A DNA stretch of 64,000 bases from Chitinophagaceae bacterium BSSC1 (GTDB taxonomy: Bacteria; Bacteroidota; Bacteroidia; Chitinophagales; Chitinophagaceae): the NCBI GenBank assembly GCA_002256435.1, contig NKJC01000006.1, forward strand, positions 124,001-188,000, read 5' to 3'. A program made the translations under genes and the position numbers. The notes under the pieces were generated by a model. That model saw only the letters and a program-made list of their open reading frames with translations. It was not told the origin of the DNA and made no database searches. The number at the start of each line of letters is the position of its first letter. Within the stretch, counting starts at the first letter, position 1. Shown one piece after another: positions 41,408-48,524 of this stretch.

Positions 41408-42982
41408 ATGAGATACCAACATTTGATGGCTTCGGTGCTATTGAGCGCCTGCTTATCCCCCGTTTTTGGCTTGGCCCAGGAAGAAAAAGTGGACCTGACC
41501 ATGATGCAAAAAATTAGAGAAGAGGGCTTGCAACACAGCAAAGTAATGGATATAGCCCTCCATTTAACTGATTTAAACGGCAACAGACTAACCAATTCAC
41601 CTGGCTATTTAAAAGCAGCCAATTATGCCAAAGAAACCCTGAGTGGATGGGGTCTCACGAATGCAACTTTAGATGCTTGGGGCGAGTTTGGCAAAGGTTG
41701 GGAGTTAGAAAAATCCTATTTGGCTATGACGGCCCCTTATTACAAACCATTACTAGCTTACCCAAAAACTTGGACCAGTGGAACCAGTGGCGCTAAATCC
41801 GCTAACCTTTTATTAGTGAATATTACTGATTCCGCTTCTGTGCTAGCTTATAAAGGCAAGTTGCGTGGTAAAATTATCTTGATTGACAAATTGGACCCAT
41901 ATACCCATAGTTTCAAGGCGGATGCTAGTAGGTATACAGAAGAAGACCTAGCAAAAATGGCGGCAGCCAAACCACAACCTCCCATGGATACAGCAACTGC
42001 CCGTAGAATGGCCGGACAAAGACCTGGCGGTTTTGGAGGTGCACAAAGGGCTTTGAACCAATTAAAAGAAATGGCCAAAAAAGAAGGTGCTGTTGCCATT
42101 TTGAGCACGGGTATTCGCAGTCATGATGGAACCATTTTTGCCCAAGGTGGTGGAGCTTATAAAGCAACTGATCCAGAAAATTTCTTAGACATGGTATTAG
42201 GCATTGAAGACTATAATACCCTCTTGAGAATAGCACGTTCTGGAGAATCAGTAAAATTGGATGCCGATGTAAAAACCAAATTTCAGACCAATAATTCCCA
42301 GGGATATAATGTGATTGCAGAAATTCCTGGCACAGATCCAAAGCTCAAGGATGAAGTAGTGATGATTGGAGCACATTTGGATTCTTGGCAAACTGGAACC
42401 GGTGCCACAGATAATGCATCTGGTTCTTCCGTAATGATGGAAGCAATCAGAATTTTAAAAACCTTGGGAATACAAAACAAAAGAACAATTCGTATTGGAT
42501 TATGGAGTGGAGAAGAACAAGGTTTACTTGGATCAAGGGGCTATGTAAAAAAGACTTTTGCAGATCCTGCTAACATGCAATTATTACCTGCACACGCTAA
42601 TTTCTCTTCTTATTTTAATATTGATAATGGCACTGGTAAAATCAGGGGCATCTATTTGCAAGGCAATGAAGCCTGTAGAAATATTTTCAGCTCTTGGTTG
42701 GCCCCTTTTAAAGACCTAGGTGCTACCGCTGTAACCATCAGCAATACAGGAGGAACGGACCACCAAGCATTTGATGCCGTGGGTTTACCTGGATTCCAAT
42801 TTATTCAAGACCCTATTGAATATGATACCAGAACCCACCACAGCAATATGGATGTTTATGACCACTTGATAGAAGCTGATTTAAAACAGATTTCTACTAT
42901 TGTTGCCGCATTTGTATACAATGCCTCACAAAGGGAGGAAAAACTACCCAGAAAAGACCTTCCTAAACCAAGAGGATTCTAA
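41408..42982 (+). CDS. Secreted M28-family zinc aminopeptidase
   Basis: 524 residues with a signal peptide (SVLLSACLSPVFGLAQ). A PA-domain-like insertion lies at about 130-290 (NLLLVNITDSASVLAYKGKL). The catalytic domain starts near 300 with IGAHLDSW (H323, D325), TDNASGSS (D335), WSGEEQGLLGS (E369-E370) and THHSNMDVYD (H478), which together give the cocatalytic zinc site of M28 peptidases. It probably releases N-terminal amino acids from peptides in the periplasm or outside. A perfect-register heptamer array starts 4 bases after the stop codon, and a terminator follows that. Confidence 0.9.
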   Translation: MRYQHLMASVLLSACLSPVFGLAQEEKVDLTMMQKIREEGLQHSKVMDIALHLTDLNGNRLTNSPGYLKAANYAKETLSGWGLTNATLDAWGEFGKGWELEKSYLAMTAPYYKPLLAYPKTWTSGTSGAKSANLLLVNITDSASVLAYKGKLRGKIILIDKLDPYTHSFKADASRYTEEDLAKMAAAKPQPPMDTATARRMAGQRPGGFGGAQRALNQLKEMAKKEGAVAILSTGIRSHDGTIFAQGGGAYKATDPENFLDMVLGIEDYNTLLRIARSGESVKLDADVKTKFQTNNSQGYNVIAEIPGTDPKLKDEVVMIGAHLDSWQTGTGATDNASGSSVMMEAIRILKTLGIQNKRTIRIGLWSGEEQGLLGSRGYVKKTFADPANMQLLPAHANFSSYFNIDNGTGKIRGIYLQGNEACRNIFSSWLAPFKDLGATAVTISNTGGTDHQAFDAVGLPGFQFIQDPIEYDTRTHHSNMDVYDHLIEADLKQISTIVAAFVYNASQREEKLPRKDLPKPRGF

Positions 42983-42986
42983 AATT

Positions 42987-43075
42987 AGTGAAGAATGAAG
43001 AGTGAAGAGTGAAGAGTGAAGAGTGAAGAGTGAAGAGTGAAGAATGAAGAGTGAAGAGTGAAGAGTGAAGAGTGA
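42987..43075 (+). repeat. 12.7-unit heptamer tandem array in the 3' UTR of the M28 peptidase gene
   Basis: 89 bases in an unbroken 7-base register: twelve AGTGAAG units plus five bases. Units 2 and 9 are AATGAAG, separated by exactly seven units; the rest are identical. It begins 4 bases after the peptidase stop codon and is in the sense orientation of that gene. Confidence 0.97.
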
Positions 43076-43130
43076 TTTTAATGGTACTGGGTACTGTTTT
43101 ATAAGGGACTGTTTTATAAACTGTGTAAGT

Positions 43131-43178
43131 GAGGGATAAGTTGCGGTGTACCCCAACTTATCCCTCATATTATTTTTA
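43131..43178 (+). terminator. Intrinsic terminator of the M28 peptidase transcript
   Basis: GAGGGATAAGTTG (43131-43143) and CAACTTATCCCTC (43154-43166) form a perfect 13-base stem with a 10-base loop, followed by ATATTATTTTTA. Because it lies after the array, the array would be in the mature 3' UTR. Confidence 0.88.
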
Positions 43179-43217
43179 ATAAAACCTAGGCTAACTCGTT
43201 TACTGAGATCAGCGTCC

Positions 43218-43270
43218 ATTCTTCACTCTTCACTTTCTTCCACTTCCCTCCTTTCTCTTCACTTCTTTTC
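43218..43270 (-). repeat. Short degenerate heptamer copy in opposite orientation
   Basis: The stretch begins CATTCTTCACTCTTCACTTTC and decays into TTCC/TTC-rich sequence. Its first part is the reverse complement of the array at 42987-43075, so the two could pair in DNA or RNA. Confidence 0.7.
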
Positions 43271-43311
43271 CACATCGCGCAAGCAATAACAAGGGCTTGT
43301 ACGCAAGGGCT

Positions 43312-43319
43312 TATATTTG
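43312..43319 (+). promoter_or_regulatory. -7 box of mutS
   Basis: TATATTTG is an exact TAnnTTTG match 6 bases before the ATG at 43326; it continues as TTGCCC. No -33 TTTG is visible at a normal distance. Confidence 0.45.
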
Positions 43320-43325
43320 TTGCCC

Positions 43326-45962
43326 ATGTCTAAAGCCGTTTCCGATACCCCATTAATGCAACAGCACAGGGCTATTAAGCAACAATATCCTGATGCCATT
43401 CTTTTGTTTCGCGTGGGCGATTTTTATGAAACTTTTGGAGAAGATGCCATTATAGCTGCTAGGGTGTTGGGGATAACCCTAACAAAAAGAAACAATGGTT
43501 CAGCATCGGCCAGTGAATTGGCAGGATTCCCGCACCATGCATTGGATACCTATTTGCACAAATTGGTGAAAGCTGGTTACAGGGTAGCTATTTGTGATCA
43601 ATTGGAAGACCCTAAATCTGTAAAGGGAATTGTGAAAAGAGGTGTTACGGAATTGGTAACGCCGGGCATTGCTACCAATGATAAATTATTAGACCAGAAT
43701 AGCAATAATTTCTTGGCGGCCTTACATATTCAAGAAGACCAAATGGGAATTGCCTTTTTGGACATTTCTACCGGTGAGTTTTTTGTTGCAGAAGGCAACG
43801 CTGACTATATGGACAAACTTTTGCAAAGTTTAAAACCTTCAGAAGTCATTTTCCAAAGAAGTCATCAAAAACAGTTCAAAGAATTGTTTGGGCCAAAATT
43901 TTATACCTATCATTTAGACAGTTGGGTTTTTGATGAAAGCTTTGCTACAGAAAGCCTACTGAAACATTTTCAAACCCATTCCTTAAAAGGTTTTGGTATT
44001 GAAAAAATGTCCATGGCCATTACAGCAGCAGGTGCCATTCTGTATTATTTAAAACAAACAGAGCACCCTCACTTACAACATATCAGCAGTGTTCAAAGAA
44101 TGGAAAGAGATGACTTTTTGTGGATGGATAGGTTTACCATTCGCAATCTGGAACTCTTGCATACTGGATATGAAAACGGCCATTCCTTGATCAAGGTCAT
44201 GGATAATACCGTGAGTGCAATGGGAGCAAGACTTTTACACCGATGGATGCTTTTTCCATTAAAAGATTTAACCAAAATTAATGAACGTTTAGACGCAGTA
44301 TCTACCTGGATTGTAAACCCAGACTTGAGAAAATCTATTGCGGAATGTATTAAACGCTGTGGCGATGTAGAGAGATTGGTGAGTAAGATTCCTTTAAAAA
44401 AAATATCGCCCCGCGAAGTATTACAATTAGCCAAGGGACTGGAACAGATTGCCATTATTCATAAAGACTGTGCAGAAATTCCTAATAGTTACTTACAACA
44501 AATTGCACAAAAATTAGACCCCTGCACAGAAGTCATGGAAAGAATTTTCCGTGAAATCAATGAAGCCCCTCCAGCTGCTGCCAATAAAGGAAATGTTTTT
44601 AATGCTGGTATTCATGAGGAATTAGATGAATTAAGAAATATCGCCTCTGGCGGAAAAGAATTTCTCAATAATATTCAACAGAGAGAGGCCGAACTTACAG
44701 GAATCAGTTCTCTGAAGATCAATTTCAACAATGTATTTGGTTATTATTTAGAAGTAACCAATTCACAGAAAAACAAAGTACCAGCTGAGTGGATCCGCAA
44801 ACAAACACTGGCTAACGCGGAGCGATATATTACACCAGAGCTAAAGACCTATGAAGAAAAAATCATGGGTGCAGAAGATAAAATCTTGGCTATTGAATTG
44901 GATTTGTATGACAAGCTACTTCAATACTTGCAAGCCTTTCTTGCTCCCATGCAAATGAATGGTCATTTATTGGCGCATTTAGATTGCTTAATCTGTTTTG
45001 CTGAAAATGCTATTCAGAACCAATACAAGAAACCTGACATGCATGACGGTGTTTTGTTGGAACTCAAAGACAGTAGGCATCCTGTTATTGAAAAAAATCT
45101 TCCTGCTGGTGAGTCATATGTGAGTAATGATATTGTATTGGATCCCGAAGGCATTCAAGTAATTATTTTAACCGGGCCCAATATGAGTGGTAAAAGCGCT
45201 TTGCTCAGGCAAACTGCGCTCATTACCTTAATGGCGCATATGGGAAGTTTTGTGCCCGTATCCGCTGCCAAAATTCCACTTACTGATAAGATTTTTACCA
45301 GGGTTGGTGCTAGCGATAACCTGAGTGGTGGGGAATCCACTTTTATGGTTGAGATGAATGAAACGGCTAGCATTATCAATAATATTTCTGCCAGAAGTTT
45401 GATTCTCTTGGATGAAATTGGAAGAGGTACTTCTACCTATGATGGCATTTCAATTGCATGGAGTATTGTAGAACATTTACACGGTTCCCCAGCAGCTCCT
45501 AAAACACTTTTTGCTACCCATTACCATGAATTAAATGAATTAGAGGCCAAACTTCCTAGGGTCAAGAATTACCATATTACCAATAAGGAACTGGGTAATA
45601 AGATTATTTTCTTGAGAAAATTAGCTCCGGGTGGTAGTATCCATAGTTTTGGTATTCACGTGGCAAGGATGGCTGGAATGCCCCCATCGCTGATTGCTAG
45701 GGCAAATGAAATTCTAGAACAATTAGAAGACAAACAGGTAGACGAAAACGAGGGTTCTAAAAAACCACGCATTCAGAACAAACCCGATTTGGGAAATCAA
45801 CTAAAAGAATTGGCTGGCCCAAAATTGCAATTGTCCATTTTTGACGCACACTCTCAAACCTTTCAAGATATCCGTAAAAGATTGGAAGAAACAGACATTA
45901 ATCAATTAACGCCTGTAGAAGCTTTGATGAAGTTGAATGAGATTAAAAATATGCTTAAATAG
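43326..45962 (+). CDS. mutS: DNA mismatch repair protein MutS
   Basis: 878 residues from the ATG at 43326; a TTG at 43317 extends the frame by three codons but falls inside the promoter box. The mismatch-binding domain has FRVGDFYETFGEDA with the Phe-x-Glu element, followed by connector, lever and clamp domains, then the ABC-type ATPase with Walker A GPNMSGKS (617-624), the signature LSGGESTFMVEMNE, Walker B LILLDEIGRGTST and THYHELNEL. It is the full-length MutS1 type, with a C-terminal tail (about 800-878) ending in LTPVEALMKLNEIKNMLK. It overlaps the convergent GNAT gene by 8 bases. Confidence 0.98.
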   Translation: MSKAVSDTPLMQQHRAIKQQYPDAILLFRVGDFYETFGEDAIIAARVLGITLTKRNNGSASASELAGFPHHALDTYLHKLVKAGYRVAICDQLEDPKSVKGIVKRGVTELVTPGIATNDKLLDQNSNNFLAALHIQEDQMGIAFLDISTGEFFVAEGNADYMDKLLQSLKPSEVIFQRSHQKQFKELFGPKFYTYHLDSWVFDESFATESLLKHFQTHSLKGFGIEKMSMAITAAGAILYYLKQTEHPHLQHISSVQRMERDDFLWMDRFTIRNLELLHTGYENGHSLIKVMDNTVSAMGARLLHRWMLFPLKDLTKINERLDAVSTWIVNPDLRKSIAECIKRCGDVERLVSKIPLKKISPREVLQLAKGLEQIAIIHKDCAEIPNSYLQQIAQKLDPCTEVMERIFREINEAPPAAANKGNVFNAGIHEELDELRNIASGGKEFLNNIQQREAELTGISSLKINFNNVFGYYLEVTNSQKNKVPAEWIRKQTLANAERYITPELKTYEEKIMGAEDKILAIELDLYDKLLQYLQAFLAPMQMNGHLLAHLDCLICFAENAIQNQYKKPDMHDGVLLELKDSRHPVIEKNLPAGESYVSNDIVLDPEGIQVIILTGPNMSGKSALLRQTALITLMAHMGSFVPVSAAKIPLTDKIFTRVGASDNLSGGESTFMVEMNETASIINNISARSLILLDEIGRGTSTYDGISIAWSIVEHLHGSPAAPKTLFATHYHELNELEAKLPRVKNYHITNKELGNKIIFLRKLAPGGSIHSFGIHVARMAGMPPSLIARANEILEQLEDKQVDENEGSKKPRIQNKPDLGNQLKELAGPKLQLSIFDAHSQTFQDIRKRLEETDINQLTPVEALMKLNEIKNMLK

Positions 45963-46554
45963 TGTTTGCTAATTTTGCTGCAAGATTGGCTTTGATATGG
46001 CTTAGCCATTCCTCTTTTAAAATGCTTAAGACAATACTATTTCTTCTGCCCCCCGTTTGGTTGGGCATATGACTTCTGAGTACCCCCTCAACAGTGCACC
46101 CAATGCTTTTCATGGCGGCAATACTTCTGGCATTTTGATTGTCTGCCCTAAATTCTACCCTTTCCATACCCAAAGTTTCAAATGCAAATTGCAGTAGCAA
46201 AAATTTACAATGCTTGTTAAGCCCTGTTCCTTGGAATGCTTTTCCATACCAAGTATAACCCAATTGTAGGGTTTTAAATGCGGGTTGAATATCATAAAAC
46301 CGAGTAGATCCGGCATAAGCTCCAGATTGTTTATCAATCACAACAAAGGGATAGGATTTTCCCATTTTTCTTTCTTCCAAAGCCTGTTCTATATAATTGG
46401 ACAATGATTCTGGAGAATTGATGGGCATTAAGGAAAATTGCCAAATTTCTGGTTCTGCAATTGCAAAATGCTGCAAGTTTCCGCAATCATTACTTTGTAA
46501 TGGCCGCAATATCACGCAATCATTTTCCAATACATATTCTTTTGACAAATCCAT
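45955..46554 (-). CDS. GNAT-family N-acetyltransferase (RimJ/RimL-like)
   Basis: 199 residues. The pattern of CVILRPLQSNDCGNLQHFAI at the N-terminus, then GSTRFYDIQP, LQLGYTWYGKAFQGTGLNKH with the acetyl-CoA-binding Gln/Gly-x-Gly region, and RVEFRADNQNARSIAAMKSI is that of the Acetyltransf_3 (RimJ/RimL) subfamily, which acetylates protein N-termini or small molecules. The target is unknown. Its 3' end overlaps that of mutS by 8 bases in a tail-to-tail arrangement. Start ATG at 46554; glmS is divergent, 100 bases away. Confidence 0.88.
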   Translation of the reverse strand: MDLSKEYVLENDCVILRPLQSNDCGNLQHFAIAEPEIWQFSLMPINSPESLSNYIEQALEERKMGKSYPFVVIDKQSGAYAGSTRFYDIQPAFKTLQLGYTWYGKAFQGTGLNKHCKFLLLQFAFETLGMERVEFRADNQNARSIAAMKSIGCTVEGVLRSHMPNQTGGRRNSIVLSILKEEWLSHIKANLAAKLANTI

Positions 46555-46600
46555 TCTAGGGTTTTGACCCCAATCTACGCTTTCTAAACAATTTTAAAAA

Positions 46601-46630
46601 GCAAGATTGCTGCTTTTTAACTAATCTTGC
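46601..46630 (+). promoter_or_regulatory. Inverted repeat in the glmS leader/promoter region
   Basis: GCAAGATT (46601-46608) and AATCTTGC (46623-46630) form a perfect 8-base inverted repeat with a 14-base spacer. The right arm overlaps TAATCTTG (46622-46629), a one-mismatch -7 box. It ends 24 bases before the glmS ATG. Confidence 0.4.
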
Positions 46631-46654
46631 AAGCTGAAATAACTAATAAATATT

Positions 46655-48493
46655 ATGTGTGGAATTGTAGGTTATGTTGGACATAGAGAAGCTTATCCGG
46701 TAGTAATCAAAGGATTAAAGCGTTTGGAATATAGGGGCTATGATAGTTCTGGGGTGGCATTGATCAATAATGGACACCTAAATGTGTTTAAAAAACAAGG
46801 CAAAGTTGCGGAATTAGAAGATGCCGTGATTGGCAAAGACCTTCATTCCCATATTGGTATTGGTCATACCCGTTGGGCTACCCATGGTGTACCTTCTGAT
46901 AGAAATGCCCATCCACATTTATCTAATAGTGGTGAATTAGCCATGATTCATAACGGGATCATTGAAAACTATGCCCAGATTAAAAAAGAGTTAGTAGATC
47001 ACGGATACACTTTTACCAGTGATACGGATACAGAAGTCTTGTTGAATTTCATTGAAGACATCAAGAAAAACAATGAATGTAGTTTGGAAGAAGCACTTAG
47101 AATTGCTTTAAAAAGAATTGTTGGAGCTTATTGCATTTTGCTGATTTCACAAGATGATCCAGAAACCATAATTGCAGCAAGAAAAGGAAGCCCCTTGGTG
47201 ATTGGCATTGGTAAAGGCGAACATTTCTTGGCCAGTGACGCTTCTCCCATTATTGAATATACCAAGGAAGTGGTCTATGTAAATGACTATGAAATTGCCA
47301 TTGTTAGACCTGATGAATTGATTTTAAAGAATCTGGGTAATGAAAAACAAACCCCTTTCATCACCAAATTGGATATGGAATTAGCCGCTATTGAAAAAGG
47401 CGGATATGACCATTTCATGTTAAAAGAAATACACGAACAACCCGATACCATTTTTGACTGTTTGCGCGGCCGCTTACAACCAGAAAATGGCACCATTGTT
47501 ATGGGTGGCGTGGAAAATCATATTGATGCTTTAAAAAATGCCAATCGTATTTTGATTGTGGCCTGTGGCACTAGCTGGCATGCTGGTTTATTAGCAGAAT
47601 ACCAAATTGAAGAATTGTGCCGCATTCCGGTGGAAGTGGAATATGCATCTGAATTTAGGTATCGTAACCCTGTGATTCATCCAGGCGATGTGATTATTGC
47701 TATTTCTCAAAGTGGTGAAACAGCAGATACCCTGGTTGCTTTGGAAAGTGCCAAAGCAAAAGGTGCTTTCATTTTTGGTGTTGTAAATGTGGTAGGAAGT
47801 AGTATTGCTAGGTTAAGCCATGCAGGAGCTTATTCTCATGCAGGACCTGAAATTGGGGTTGCTAGTACCAAGGCTTTTACAGGACAATTGGCTGTTTTAG
47901 CCATGATGGCTTTGAAGATAGGATATGCCAAAGGAACCATTACCCAAGAAAGGTATTTACACCTGATGCTAGAATTGCAAGCAGTACCTGAAAAGGTAAG
48001 AGAAATTCTTAGTGACACTAGTAATATTCAACGCATTGCTGAGAAATACAAAGACGCAAGAGACTTCTTATTCCTAGGCCGTGGATACAATTTCCCCATT
48101 GCCTTAGAAGGTGCATTGAAACTAAAAGAGATCTCTTATATACACGCTGAAGGTTATCCTGCAGCTGAAATGAAACATGGTCCAATTGCATTAGTAGATA
48201 AGGATTTGCCGGTGGTTTTTGTGGCAACCAAAGATTCTTACTATGAGAAAATTGTTTCCAATGTGCAAGAGATCAAAGCTAGAAGTGGAATGGTTTTGGC
48301 CGTTGCTACCATTGGCGATGAAATCATTCCTGGCATGGCCGATGATACCATGTATGTACCAGATGCGGATGAATTAATTGCTCCTTTATTGAGTGTGATT
48401 CCCATGCAATTGCTGAGTTATTATGTGGGTCTAGCCAAGGGATTGGATGTAGACAAACCACGTAACCTAGCCAAAAGTGTGACCGTAGAATAA
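46655..48493 (+). CDS. glmS: Glutamine--fructose-6-phosphate aminotransferase (isomerising)
   Basis: 612 residues, the standard length. The N-terminal glutaminase domain begins MCGIVGYVGHREAYPVVIKG, with Cys2 as nucleophile after Met removal, and contains GIGHTRWATHG and HNGIIENY. Two SIS sugar-isomerase domains follow (CGTSWHAGLLAEYQIE, ISQSGETADTLVALE, then FLGRGYNFPIALEGALKLKE, and LAKSVTVE at the end). It makes glucosamine 6-phosphate for peptidoglycan and lipopolysaccharide. The 100-base region upstream is too short and too unlike to hold a glmS ribozyme. DUF4954 follows 31 bases downstream. Confidence 0.98.
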   Translation: MCGIVGYVGHREAYPVVIKGLKRLEYRGYDSSGVALINNGHLNVFKKQGKVAELEDAVIGKDLHSHIGIGHTRWATHGVPSDRNAHPHLSNSGELAMIHNGIIENYAQIKKELVDHGYTFTSDTDTEVLLNFIEDIKKNNECSLEEALRIALKRIVGAYCILLISQDDPETIIAARKGSPLVIGIGKGEHFLASDASPIIEYTKEVVYVNDYEIAIVRPDELILKNLGNEKQTPFITKLDMELAAIEKGGYDHFMLKEIHEQPDTIFDCLRGRLQPENGTIVMGGVENHIDALKNANRILIVACGTSWHAGLLAEYQIEELCRIPVEVEYASEFRYRNPVIHPGDVIIAISQSGETADTLVALESAKAKGAFIFGVVNVVGSSIARLSHAGAYSHAGPEIGVASTKAFTGQLAVLAMMALKIGYAKGTITQERYLHLMLELQAVPEKVREILSDTSNIQRIAEKYKDARDFLFLGRGYNFPIALEGALKLKEISYIHAEGYPAAEMKHGPIALVDKDLPVVFVATKDSYYEKIVSNVQEIKARSGMVLAVATIGDEIIPGMADDTMYVPDADELIAPLLSVIPMQLLSYYVGLAKGLDVDKPRNLAKSVTVE

Positions 48494-48524
48494 TTTAATC
48501 ACTACCTCCCCAAAAGCCATTTGA

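Larger units (their letters stand above)
42983..43325. other. 343-base intergenic region rich in repeats before mutS
   Basis: No gene is seen; the open frame on the minus strand is only the stop-free complement of the heptamer array. In order it holds the 12.7-unit array (42987-43075), a GGTACTG duplication (43083-43096), a 12-base direct repeat ACTGTTTTATAA (43093-43104 and 43108-43119), a 13-base-stem terminator (43131-43166), a short oppositely oriented heptamer-like stretch (43218-43270), and the mutS -7 box (43312-43319). Confidence 0.75.

Noticed and set aside
42987..43075. CRISPR-like or VNTR coding array
   Set aside because: The unit is 7 bases with no spacers, no cas genes are near, and the sense strand has stops in all frames.
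46555..46654. glmS ribozyme upstream of glmS
   Set aside because: Only 100 bases are available, shared with a divergent gene, and the conserved ribozyme core is not seen.
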